NCBI GenBank assembly: GCA_034421515.1
Contig: DAOUKH010000065.1
Span: 7,529-71,528, forward strand
Source of the DNA: DAOUKH01 sp034421515
GTDB taxonomy: Bacteria > Chloroflexota > Dehalococcoidia > SHYB01
Length of the DNA stretch: 64,000 nt
Direction of reading: 5' to 3'
Below, in pieces: positions 49,399 to 57,199 of the stretch. Under the pieces are notes generated by a model. The model made no database searches, was not told the DNA's origin, and worked only from the letters and a program-made list of their open reading frames with translations. Within the stretch, counting starts at the first letter, position 1. Every line of letters begins with the position of its first letter. The position numbers were made by a program, and so were the translations under genes.

Positions 49399-50262
49399 CT
49401 AACCGGCCATCGCCGCCCGCGCCGCCGCCTTCATCACGTCGACGGGAGCATCGCGGCCGATCCACATCTCGAAGGCCTCCGCGCCTTGGTAGATGAGCAT
49501 CGGCAGACCCCCGAGCGAGCGCGCGCCCGCCGCCTCGGCGGCCTCGAGCAGCGGCGTCGTCTCCGGGTTGTAGACAAGGTCGACGACCAGGGCCGCGGGC
49601 GGAATGCGGTCCGCTGGCAAGGGCGACTCGCCCTCCGCTCCGCCGTGACGCATCCCAATCGTGGTCGCGTTGACAATGAGGCGGCTCTCGGCGGGGGCCT
49701 CGCCCCAAGGGACAGACTCAATGGACGCATCAGGCAGGGCCTCTTGGACGTCGGCCGCCAGGGCGCCGGCGCGCTCGGCGGTGCGGTTGGCGATGAAGAG
49801 CGGGGCGGCGCCGGCCTCGGCGAGGGCGAAGACGACGGCCCGCGCCGCGCCGCCCGCGCCGAGCACCAGGGCGGGCGCGCCCGCGGGATCGAAGCCGGCG
49901 TCCTCGCGCACCGCGCGGAGGAAGCCGGGGGCGTCGGTGTTGTAGCCGGTGAGGCGGCCTCCGATGTTGACGATGGTGTTGACCGCGCCGATGCGCCGCG
50001 CCGTCTCGTCGAGGTCGTCGACGAACCGGAAGGCGAACTCCTTGTAGGGGACGGTGACGTTGGCGCCCAGGACGTCCTTGGGCCGCAGCCCGCCGAATCG
50101 CCACTCGGCACGCTCGGGCGGCGTCTCCCACCGCTCGTAGGCCATCTTCAGGCCGTAGTGATCGAGCGCCGCCTGCTGAAAGGCGGGGGAGACCGAGTGA
50201 CCCAGCGGGAAGCCGATCACCCCCATCCTGCGCAGGGGCGCGCCGCGTTCGGGTTGGCTCAT
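49399..50262 (-). CDS. aroE: Shikimate dehydrogenase
   Basis: The 287-residue enzyme reduces 3-dehydroshikimate with NADPH in the aromatic amino acid pathway. It has the substrate serines in GFPLGHSVSPAFQQAALDH, the catalytic Lys in NVTVPYKEFAF and Asp in GYNTDAPGF, and the Rossmann loop LVLGAGGAARAV followed by NRTAERA, where the Arg contacts the NADPH 2'-phosphate. The C-terminal QGAEAFEMWIG is typical. The gene stands alone. Only about 35 bases separate its stop codon from the higB start, so the two may be read on one transcript. Confidence 0.95.
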   Translation of the reverse strand: MSQPERGAPLRRMGVIGFPLGHSVSPAFQQAALDHYGLKMAYERWETPPERAEWRFGGLRPKDVLGANVTVPYKEFAFRFVDDLDETARRIGAVNTIVNIGGRLTGYNTDAPGFLRAVREDAGFDPAGAPALVLGAGGAARAVVFALAEAGAAPLFIANRTAERAGALAADVQEALPDASIESVPWGEAPAESRLIVNATTIGMRHGGAEGESPLPADRIPPAALVVDLVYNPETTPLLEAAEAAGARSLGGLPMLIYQGAEAFEMWIGRDAPVDVMKAAARAAMAG

Positions 50263-50296
50263 GGCTCCATCTTACCGCCTTCTGGAGTCGCCGCCG

Positions 50297-50325
50297 TTGT
50301 TGGGCCCCGAGGCGTCCGGTATCAT
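50297..50325 (+). promoter_or_regulatory. Promoter of the aldo/keto reductase gene
   Basis: TTGTTG (50297-50302) and TATCAT (50320-50325) are 17 bases apart. Transcription from about 50332 gives a 23-base leader that contains the strong ribosome site AGGGGAGG. Confidence 0.6.
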
Positions 50326-50354
50326 AGCGCCGCACTTCGGCAGGGGAGGTCGCC

Positions 50355-51296
50355 TTGGAGCAACGACGGTTGGGAACGAGCGGGTTCACCGTGCCGCTCT
50401 TGGGACTTGGTACGAACAACTTCGGCGGGCGTTCCGACGAGGCAGCGTCGCGGCGGGTGATCGACGCATCCATTGACGTCGGCGCGAACTTCTTCGACAC
50501 CGCCAACATCTACACCGGCACGGCCTCGGAGACGATCATCGGGAAGGCGCTCAAGGGGCGGCGGGACAAGGTGATCCTGACCACCAAGTTCGGCCTGTCG
50601 ATGGGGTCGGGGCCCAACCTGCAGGGCGGCTCGCGGGGGCACATCCTCAGCCAGCTCGAGGGAAGCCTGCAGCGCCTCCAGACCGACTACCTCGACCTCT
50701 ACCAGATGCACACGGTGGACCGCTCGACGCCCATCGAGGAGACGCTGCGCACCCTCGACGACCTGGTGCGGTCGGGCAAGGTGCGCTACATCGGCTGCTC
50801 GAACTTCGACGGTTGGCACCTGGTCGAGGCGCTGCAGACCTCGCGGGCCCTGAACCTGAACGCGTTCGTGTCGGTGCAGCCCTACTACAACCTGCTGAAG
50901 CGCGGCATCGAGCGGGAGCTCGTGCCCGCCTGCGAGGCCTACGACATCGGCATCATCCCCTACTTCCCGCTGGAGTCCGGCTTCCTCACCGGAAAGTACC
51001 GGCCCGGCGAGAGCGTGCCGGAGGGGTCGCGCTTAGACAAGGCGCCGATGTACCAGGCGCACCTGAATGAGGGCAACTTCGCCATCCTGGCCGGTCTGGA
51101 ATCCTTCGCCGCCGAGCGCGGCCACACCGTCGGGGAACTCGCGATGGCGTGGCTCGCCGCGAGGCCGCAGGTGTGCAGCGTCATTTCGGGCGCGTCGACG
51201 CCGGAGCAGGTGGAAGCGAACGCCAAGGGTCTCGAGTGGAAGCTCACCGACGAGGACCTGGCGGCAATCGACGAGATCGTCCCCGCCCCGGCGTAG
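50355..51296 (+). CDS. Aldo/keto reductase
   Basis: The 313-residue TIM-barrel oxidoreductase has the catalytic tetrad of the family: Asp and Tyr in FFDTANIYTG, Lys in LTTKFG and His in YLDLYQMHTVD. It also has the NADPH-binding Ser/Arg region near VISGASTPEQVEAN. It is closest in layout to the AKR11/YghZ-like group that reduces small aldehydes. The start is TTG at 50355, supported by AGGGGAGG six bases upstream. It converges with ruvX, with four bases between the stops. Confidence 0.93.
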   Translation: MEQRRLGTSGFTVPLLGLGTNNFGGRSDEAASRRVIDASIDVGANFFDTANIYTGTASETIIGKALKGRRDKVILTTKFGLSMGSGPNLQGGSRGHILSQLEGSLQRLQTDYLDLYQMHTVDRSTPIEETLRTLDDLVRSGKVRYIGCSNFDGWHLVEALQTSRALNLNAFVSVQPYYNLLKRGIERELVPACEAYDIGIIPYFPLESGFLTGKYRPGESVPEGSRLDKAPMYQAHLNEGNFAILAGLESFAAERGHTVGELAMAWLAARPQVCSVISGASTPEQVEANAKGLEWKLTDEDLAAIDEIVPAPA

Positions 51297-51300
51297 TCTC

Positions 51301-51714
51301 CTAGCGTCGGCGGCTCTCCAGGTACGCCTGAAGGAGCACCGCCGCCGCCGCTGCGTCCCGTTCGGCGCGGCGCTTCGACGCCGAGGCGCCGGCCTCCATC
51401 ATGCGGCGCTCCGCTTCGACCGTGGTCAGGCGCTCGTCTAGCGTCTCCACGGGCAGCGGCGACCGTTCGGCAAGCTCGTCAACGAACCGCTGCACGGTTC
51501 GCGCCTGCATCCGCGCGGCGCCGTCCATCGACACGGGCATCCCGACGAGGATGCGCTCGGCCTCGTGTTCCTCGGCGAGCGCGATCAGCCGCTCGAAGTC
51601 GCGGGCGCCGCCCCCGCGCTCGACGACGGTGAGCGGCGTGGCGATCACCCCCAGAGGGTCGCTGATGGCGGTGCCGATTCGTCGTTCGCCGACGTCGAGG
51701 GCCAGGACGCGCAT
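51301..51714 (-). CDS. ruvX: Putative pre-16S rRNA nuclease / Holliday junction resolvase-like protein
   Basis: The 137-residue protein has the YqgF/RuvX layout: RVLALDVGERRIGTAISDP (first Asp), ILVGMPVSMDG, ETLDERLTTVEAE and the last acid in AERDAAAAAVLLQ, forming an RNase-H-like fold. The family processes the 5' end of 16S rRNA and was once thought to resolve Holliday junctions. ATG 51714 gives the usual length; a longer open frame to 51858 is not conserved and overlaps the opposite promoter. Confidence 0.94.
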   Translation of the reverse strand: MRVLALDVGERRIGTAISDPLGVIATPLTVVERGGGARDFERLIALAEEHEAERILVGMPVSMDGAARMQARTVQRFVDELAERSPLPVETLDERLTTVEAERRMMEAGASASKRRAERDAAAAAVLLQAYLESRRR

Positions 51715-51774
51715 GGCGTCAGTGTACATCGCGCCGGGCCGCGGGAGCATGGGTTGGAGACGGGCCCCAACGGG

Positions 51775-51804
51775 TTGACACAGGAAACGAGCGGCGGGTA
51801 TGTT
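51775..51804 (+). promoter_or_regulatory. Promoter of the catabolic run starting at 51858
   Basis: A perfect TTGACA (51775-51780) is followed after 18 bases by TATGTT (51799-51804). Transcription would begin near 51811, about 47 bases before the crotonase ATG. Confidence 0.6.
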
Positions 51805-51857
51805 AGCCGACGTTGTCCGGCGGTCGGTGAGGCCGTGGCCCCGGACTCCGCAACCCA

Positions 51858-52643
51858 ATGGCGGACGAGATCCTGATCGAAAAGAGCGGCGGCGTCGCCA
51901 CCGTTACCCTCAACCGCCCCGACCGGCTGAACGCGCTCAACCGGCGCCTCTTGGGCGAACTCATCCCCCCGATCTGGGGCGACCTCGACGCCGACCCGAA
52001 CGTCCGCGCGGTCATCCTGACCGGAGCGGGCGACCGCGCCTTCTGCTCGGGGCTCGACGTGAAGGAGCAGGCGAAAGGCCCGCCGCCCGAGGGAGAACGG
52101 CGTCCCAGCGGCGGGGCGCTCAGTCCCCGCGAGGCCCGTTTCAGCAAGCCCCTCATCACCGCGGTGAACGGTCTGGTGAGCGGCGTGGGGCTCGCCTTCG
52201 TCTCCGACGCCGACATCGCCATCGCCGCGGAGCACGCCTACTTCTTCAACCCCGGCGTGACCATCGGCCAGCTCGCCGTCTACGCGCCGCTGACCTGGAG
52301 CCGGTGGGTGCCCTTTCAGTCGCTCATGCGGATGCTGCTGGTGGGGAACAAGGAACGCATCTACGCGCAGCAGGCGAAGGAGCTGGGCATCGTCACCGAG
52401 GTGCTGCCCGCGGCGGAGCTCATGCCCCGGGCGCGGGAGCTGGCGGAGATGATCGCCTACAACTCGCCGCGCGCCGTGCGCGACGTCAAGCGCATTATGT
52501 GGAACTCCCTCGACCACGGTCTGGAAGGTGCCTTCGAAGACGCGAGAAAGATCATGGACGCCTTCGCAGGCCACCCCGATTCCTACGAGGGTTCCCGCGC
52601 GTTGGTGGAGAAGCGGACGCCGAACTGGGCCCCGCTGGACTGA
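51858..52643 (+). CDS. Enoyl-CoA hydratase/isomerase family protein (crotonase), catalytic Glu pair absent
   Basis: The 261-residue crotonase has VTLNRPDRLNALNRR, the oxyanion strand DRAFCSGLDVKEQAKG and AVNGLVSGVGLAFVSDADIAI. By alignment to rat crotonase, the Glu144 and Glu164 positions are Gly (SGVGLAFV) and Gly (YFFNPGVTIG), so both general acids/bases of a hydratase are missing. It opens a co-directional run with an SDR, an acyl-CoA dehydrogenase, an amidohydrolase and a thioesterase, so it probably acts on a CoA ester in their pathway. Confidence 0.87.
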   Translation: MADEILIEKSGGVATVTLNRPDRLNALNRRLLGELIPPIWGDLDADPNVRAVILTGAGDRAFCSGLDVKEQAKGPPPEGERRPSGGALSPREARFSKPLITAVNGLVSGVGLAFVSDADIAIAAEHAYFFNPGVTIGQLAVYAPLTWSRWVPFQSLMRMLLVGNKERIYAQQAKELGIVTEVLPAAELMPRARELAEMIAYNSPRAVRDVKRIMWNSLDHGLEGAFEDARKIMDAFAGHPDSYEGSRALVEKRTPNWAPLD

Positions 52644-52702
52644 CCCGGTAACGAATCGACGACAAGAGCAATGCGGACGAAGCAACCAACAGGAGGTACA
52701 TC

Positions 52703-53608
52703 ATGGGTGTAGTAGACGGCAAGGCGGCGGTGGTCACGGGCGCGGGGCGCGGCATCGGCGCCGGTCACGCGAAGTGGCTGGCGAAGGAAGGCGCCTCGGT
52801 CGTGGTCAACGACATCGACCTCGAAGAGGCGCAGAAGACCGTCGACATTATCAACAAGGAGATCGGCACGGCGGTCGTGAACAACGACCCCATCGACACG
52901 ACGGAAGGGGCGAAGAAGATCGTCGACCAGTGCGTGTCGGAGTTCGGGAAGATCGACGCGATGGTGGCCAACGCCGGCATCCTGCGCGACCGGACGTTCC
53001 TCAACATGTCGGAACAAGAGATGCGCGACATCTTCGACGTCCACATCTTGGGGACGTTCCACACCTGCCAGGCGGCCGCGCGCCAGATGCGCGAGCAGGG
53101 CCACGGCGGCGTGCTCATCACGACCACGTCGGGCGCCCACTACGGCAACTTCGGCCAGGCGAACTACAGTGGGGCGAAGGGCTGGATCGCCTCGATGACG
53201 TACACGATGGCGATGGAGTTGGCGCGCTACGGCATCCGCGCCATCGCGGTCTCGCCTTCAGGCAGCACCCGGATGTCGGCGACGGCGCTTGGTCCCGGCG
53301 GGGTGCCATCACCGGGAGGAGCGAACTTCACCGACCCCGAGCTGAACGGGATGCAGGTGGCGTGGCTTTGCAGCGACGAGGCCAACTGGATCACCGGACA
53401 GGTCTTCGGCACCGGCAGCGACCGCTTCTTCATCATGCAGCAGCCGATGTACACCTACGGCATCGTGAAGCCCGGCGGCGTCCAGGTCGCCGACTTGCAG
53501 CAGCACGCCGAGCGCTTCTTCAAGGGCAAGCTGGAGAACTTCGGTCTGCCCAAGCAGCCCTACGCCTACTACGACGGCGTGAAGGTGCAGCCCCCGCGCA
53601 AGAAGTAG
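52703..53608 (+). CDS. SDR-family oxidoreductase (MFE-2/HSD17B4-like)
   Basis: The 301-residue protein has VVTGAGRGIGAGHAKWLA for cofactor binding, NDIDLEEA with Asp at the NAD-specificity position, NAGILRDRTFLNMSEQEM, the catalytic Ser in TTTSGAHYGNFG and YSGAK. The NAGILRDR and SGxxGNFGQANY patterns are those of the 3-hydroxyacyl-CoA dehydrogenase part of peroxisomal multifunctional enzyme 2. A C-terminal extension of about 50 residues follows the core. AGGAGG lies nine bases before the ATG. Oxidation of a 3-hydroxyacyl-CoA fits the crotonase before it and the acyl-CoA dehydrogenase after it. Confidence 0.9.
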   Translation: MGVVDGKAAVVTGAGRGIGAGHAKWLAKEGASVVVNDIDLEEAQKTVDIINKEIGTAVVNNDPIDTTEGAKKIVDQCVSEFGKIDAMVANAGILRDRTFLNMSEQEMRDIFDVHILGTFHTCQAAARQMREQGHGGVLITTTSGAHYGNFGQANYSGAKGWIASMTYTMAMELARYGIRAIAVSPSGSTRMSATALGPGGVPSPGGANFTDPELNGMQVAWLCSDEANWITGQVFGTGSDRFFIMQQPMYTYGIVKPGGVQVADLQQHAERFFKGKLENFGLPKQPYAYYDGVKVQPPRKK

Positions 53609-53623
53609 CAGATCGCTTTCGCC

Positions 53624-53641
53624 CCTCTCCCGCGGGAGAGG
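53624..53641 (+). repeat. 18-bp perfect palindrome, short member of the hairpin repeat family
   Basis: CCTCTCCCG and its exact reverse complement lie 15 bases after the SDR stop codon, followed by AGCGGGTTGAGG. It matches the third hairpin type at 262-460 in form and again sits 3' of a gene on the same strand. It lies between two co-directional catabolic genes, so it may be a processing site rather than a terminator. Confidence 0.6.
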
Positions 53642-53665
53642 AGCGGGTTGAGGTAAGAGAGTCCG

Positions 53666-54829
53666 ATGAACTTCCTTTGGGAACAGGATCTGGTGGACTT
53701 CCGGCACGAGGTCCGCGGCTTCATCGAAGAGAACTGGGACGGGGACGACGGCGAAGGCGAGGGCGGCAGCCTCTGGGCCACGCCCAAGCACCGCGAGTTC
53801 ATCAAGAAGATGGCCCGGCGGGGCTGGGTCGGCATCGCGTGGCCGGAGCAATACGGCGGCGCGGGAAAGCCCCAGATCTACCAGTGGGTCCTGATGGAGG
53901 AGCTCTCCCACGCCGGGGCGCCGCACACCGGCTCCGGCGTCGGCACCATCGGCCAGACACTGATGCGCCACGGCAGCGACGAGCAGAAGGACTACTTTCT
54001 GCCCAAGATCGTGGCGGGTGAGCTCGACTTCGCGCTGGGCTACTCGGAGCCCAACGCCGGCACCGACCTAGCGAGCCTCGAAGTCCGCGCCGACCGCGAC
54101 GGCGACGACTACGTGATCAACGGCACCAAGATCTGGATCAGCGCGGCCCGCTACGCCGACTATATCTGGCTGGCGACGCGCACCGATCAGAACGCGCCGA
54201 AGCACAAGGGGATCAGCGTCTTCCTCGTGCCTCTAAAGCGCCCCGACATCGAGATCACGCCGATCGCGAAGCTCGCCGACATCGCCAACAACATGGTCTA
54301 CTTCGACAACGTCCGGGTGCCTCGCAACGCCCTCGTGGGCGAGGAGAACCGCGGCTGGTACTACCTCGCCGAGGCGCTGGACTACGAGCGCATCCACCTC
54401 TTTCCCTTCGGCCCCGTCCAGCAGGGCATGGACCGGCTGCTGGATGCGGCAAAGGCGGCCCCGGCGTCGCTCAAGGCCACCCCCTACTGGAAGGTGCTAC
54501 GACACAAGGTGGCTGAAATGGCGATCGAACTCTCGGTGCTCTACAAGCTGACCCTCCGGGTGCTCGACGTGGAGCAGCGCCAACTCGTCGCCAACGTGGA
54601 GGCATCCGAGAACAAGCTCTTCGGCACCGAGCTCCAACGGAAGATGGCGGTGACGGCGAGCGAGGTGCTCAACCTCTACAGCCAGGTGCGGAACGACCCG
54701 AAGCACCCCGGCCTCGTCGCCGGCGTCTCCAAGTCCTACGAGGGGACGCTCATCTCGCTCGTGGCCGGCGGCAGCAACGAGATCAACCGCTCCGTCATCG
54801 CCACCCGGGGCCTCGGACTGCCCCGCTAG
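53666..54829 (+). CDS. Acyl-CoA dehydrogenase
   Basis: The 387-residue flavoprotein has the family blocks WPEQYGGAG, the FAD/substrate segment LGYSEPNAGTDLASL, NGTKIWIS, YFDNVRVPRNALVGEENRGW and the C-terminal VAGGSNEINRSVIATRGLGL. The Glu of GSNE is near the place of the catalytic base in some subfamilies, but the base is not certain by eye. Such enzymes put a double bond between C2 and C3 of an acyl-CoA, with electrons going to ETF. The long-side-chain, steroid-type subfamily has similar N-termini. It is read with the SDR and crotonase genes upstream. Confidence 0.93.
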   Translation: MNFLWEQDLVDFRHEVRGFIEENWDGDDGEGEGGSLWATPKHREFIKKMARRGWVGIAWPEQYGGAGKPQIYQWVLMEELSHAGAPHTGSGVGTIGQTLMRHGSDEQKDYFLPKIVAGELDFALGYSEPNAGTDLASLEVRADRDGDDYVINGTKIWISAARYADYIWLATRTDQNAPKHKGISVFLVPLKRPDIEITPIAKLADIANNMVYFDNVRVPRNALVGEENRGWYYLAEALDYERIHLFPFGPVQQGMDRLLDAAKAAPASLKATPYWKVLRHKVAEMAIELSVLYKLTLRVLDVEQRQLVANVEASENKLFGTELQRKMAVTASEVLNLYSQVRNDPKHPGLVAGVSKSYEGTLISLVAGGSNEINRSVIATRGLGLPR

Positions 54830-54883
54830 CGCGACGCCGCGCGGAGCCGCGCACTCACCACCTCTGAGGACAGCGCGGCTGCG

Positions 54884-54892
54884 TGCTATGCT
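54884..54892 (+). promoter_or_regulatory. Extended -10 promoter element for the amidohydrolase gene
   Basis: TGCTATGCT would start transcription near 54899, about 23 bases before the ATG at 54922. The leader contains GGAGAGGGAG as ribosome site. Confidence 0.5.
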
Positions 54893-54921
54893 AGCGCGGC
54901 CTCGCGGACGGAGAGGGAGTC

Positions 54922-56619
54922 ATGGCCGTCGACCTTATCCTCAAGAACGGGCTGATCGCCGACGGGACCGGCGCCGACGCCTACCGCGGCGACGTCGCCA
55001 TCGCGAACGGGCGGATCGCTGCCGTCGGCAGGGTGAACGAGACCGCCAAGCGCATGCTCGACGTCGACGGCCTCGTGGTCGCGCCCGGCTTCTGGGACGT
55101 GCACACCCACTACGACGCCCAGCTTCTGTGGGACCCGGTGGCGACCTCCTCCTGCTGGCACGGGGCCACCACGGTGGTGATGGGCAACTGCGGCTTCAGC
55201 ATCGCCCCCTGCAAGCCGGAAGACCAAGCGTGGATGATCAAGACGCTGGCCCGCGTAGAGGGGATGGACCGCGAGGTCTTGGAGCGCACGCTGCCGTGGC
55301 CTTTCGAGAGCTTCGGCGGCTACCTCGACGCCCTAGACGGCGCTATCGGCGTCAACGCCATCGCCCAGGTGGGGCACACCGCGGTGCGGCGCTACGTGAT
55401 GGGAACCGAAAGCTCGGAGCGGGCGGCGACGGACGACGAGGTCGCCCGCATGAAGCAGGTCGTCGCCGAGTCGCTGCGTGCCGGCGGCATGGGCTTCACC
55501 ACCTCGCGGGTCGCGACGCACTGGGACGGCGACGGACTCCCCGTCCCCAGCCGCCTCGCCACAATTGAGGAGTACTACGCGCTGGTCGAGGAGCTGCAGG
55601 CGATCAACGCCGGTTTCGTCGAGCTGGCGGCGGGCCCTGACTTCAGCCGCTACACCGAGGACGGGATGGCCCGCCTCGTCGAGCTGACGCGGCGCAGCGG
55701 TCGGCCCGTCTGCTGGAACACGATCTGGCAATCCGTGACCGAGCCCGACGGGTGGAAGGACCAACTGCGCATCCTGCGCGAGATGCGGGCACAGGGGACG
55801 CCGTTCTTCGGGCTGGGCCATACACAGCCCGACGACTTCGAATTCACCTTCGAGTTCACCAACGTCTTCGACCGCTGGGCGACGTGGCAGGAAGTGCTCA
55901 TCGAGCCCAAGCCGGTCAGGACGGCCAAGATGCGCGACCCGGCGGTGCGCGACACGCTGCGCGAGGAGATGAGGCGCGATCCCATTGAGGGCTTTCCCAT
56001 GAACTGGGAGATCACGATGCTGGTGAAGTCGACCACCGGCCTCTACGCGAAGTTCGAAGGGATGCGCGTGACGGAGATCGCGGAGCGGCTGAACAAGGAC
56101 CCGCTCGACACGGCCTTCGACATCGCGTTGGACGAGGACCTGTCGACGCAGTTCCGGCAACTCGACACGCGCAACGCCGACCCCAACGTTATGATGGAGA
56201 TCCTGAAGGAGCCGCACGTGGGTGCGGGCTTCTCCGACGCCGGCGCGCACCTGATCACCGAGGTGAATACGGGCTTCTCCACCCGCCTGCTCGGCTACTG
56301 GGTCCGGGAGAAGCAGGCGATGCGCCTCGAGGACGCGGTCCGGCGGTTGTCCTCGGTGCAGGCCGAGGAGAGCGGCGTCGTCGACCGCGGCAAGGTACTC
56401 GAGGGCTACGCGGCGGACCTCACCATCTTCGACCCCGAGACCGTCGGGCCGTCGGAGCGCACGTTCGTCAACGACCTCCCCGGCGGAGCGCGGCGGCTGG
56501 TGCAGTACGCCACCGGCATCGAATACACCCTGGTCAACGGCACGGTGACGATGGCCCACGGCGAGCACACCGGCGCCACCGCGGGGCGCGTCCTCCGCAG
56601 CGGCGACTACGCGGCGTAG
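54922..56619 (+). CDS. Amidohydrolase, N-acyl-D-amino-acid deacylase family
   Basis: The 565-residue protein has the amidohydrolase metal motif DVHTHYDAQLLWDP, then TTVVMGNCGFSIAPC, where the Cys is typical of D-aminoacylases, a long catalytic barrel, and the C-terminal Asp in GFSDAGAHL. The N-terminal beta-sandwich begins with DLILKNGLIADGTG. Homologues hydrolyse N-acyl-D-amino acids or related amides and ureas; in marine Chloroflexi and actinobacteria many have unknown substrates. It has its own promoter and is followed after 12 bases by a thioesterase gene. Confidence 0.92.
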   Translation: MAVDLILKNGLIADGTGADAYRGDVAIANGRIAAVGRVNETAKRMLDVDGLVVAPGFWDVHTHYDAQLLWDPVATSSCWHGATTVVMGNCGFSIAPCKPEDQAWMIKTLARVEGMDREVLERTLPWPFESFGGYLDALDGAIGVNAIAQVGHTAVRRYVMGTESSERAATDDEVARMKQVVAESLRAGGMGFTTSRVATHWDGDGLPVPSRLATIEEYYALVEELQAINAGFVELAAGPDFSRYTEDGMARLVELTRRSGRPVCWNTIWQSVTEPDGWKDQLRILREMRAQGTPFFGLGHTQPDDFEFTFEFTNVFDRWATWQEVLIEPKPVRTAKMRDPAVRDTLREEMRRDPIEGFPMNWEITMLVKSTTGLYAKFEGMRVTEIAERLNKDPLDTAFDIALDEDLSTQFRQLDTRNADPNVMMEILKEPHVGAGFSDAGAHLITEVNTGFSTRLLGYWVREKQAMRLEDAVRRLSSVQAEESGVVDRGKVLEGYAADLTIFDPETVGPSERTFVNDLPGGARRLVQYATGIEYTLVNGTVTMAHGEHTGATAGRVLRSGDYAA

Positions 56620-56631
56620 CGCGGGGCAACG

Positions 56632-57123
56632 ATGACGCGGGCCGACGCACCGGAGCCGATGGAGTTCGACGTGTCGCGCAAGCTCACCGACTCCATCGGC
56701 GACATGCTGGGCGCGGAGTTGGCCGGGGCCCGCGACGGGTGGAGCCTGGTGCGGCTCCAAGTCGAGGAACGCCACCTCAACCCCTTCGGATTCGTCAACG
56801 GGACGGTCGGCTTCGCCCTCTGCGACATCGGCATGGGCTCGGCTATCGCGACCGAGATGCTGAAGCGCAAGACTTCGTCGGCAACGGTAGAGATCAAGAT
56901 CAACTACCTGAAGTCGGTGCGCGGCGGCCTGCTGGAATGCGAGTCGCGGACGGTGCACCTCGGCACACGTCTGGCGACGATGGAGTCCGACGTCCGCTGC
57001 GACGGCGAGCTCGTCATCAAGGCCACCGGCACCTTCGCCCTGCTCGAATTGACCGGCGAGGTGCTGGAGCGGGTCGGCCGCTCGCGTCAACGCCCGCCAT
57101 CGGGCGAAGGCCCGGCGCGTTGA
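56632..57123 (+). CDS. PaaI-family hotdog thioesterase
   Basis: The 163-residue protein has the hotdog-fold pattern of PaaI thioesterases: VEERHLNPFGFVNGTVGFALCDIGMGSAI, then ATVEIKINYLKSVRGGLLECES. The usual Gly-Gly of the HxNxxGxVHGG element is GT here, so substrate preference may differ. It would release acids from CoA esters. It follows the amidohydrolase gene by 12 bases and is likely its co-transcribed partner, ending the catabolic run. Confidence 0.87.
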   Translation: MTRADAPEPMEFDVSRKLTDSIGDMLGAELAGARDGWSLVRLQVEERHLNPFGFVNGTVGFALCDIGMGSAIATEMLKRKTSSATVEIKINYLKSVRGGLLECESRTVHLGTRLATMESDVRCDGELVIKATGTFALLELTGEVLERVGRSRQRPPSGEGPAR

Positions 57124-57148
57124 TAAACGGGGGCGCGTGTCCTATAGT
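57120..57148 (+). promoter_or_regulatory. Promoter of gmk-gltX
   Basis: TTGATA (57120-57125) and TATAGT (57143-57148) are separated by 17 bases, each with five of six matches. Transcription would start near 57155, about 45 bases before the TTG at 57200. The -35 overlaps the thioesterase stop codon. Confidence 0.65.
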
Positions 57149-57199
57149 GGAACGGCCCGCTGAAGTGTTTCAGAACCGAGGTCAAGACCCGACTCGGCT

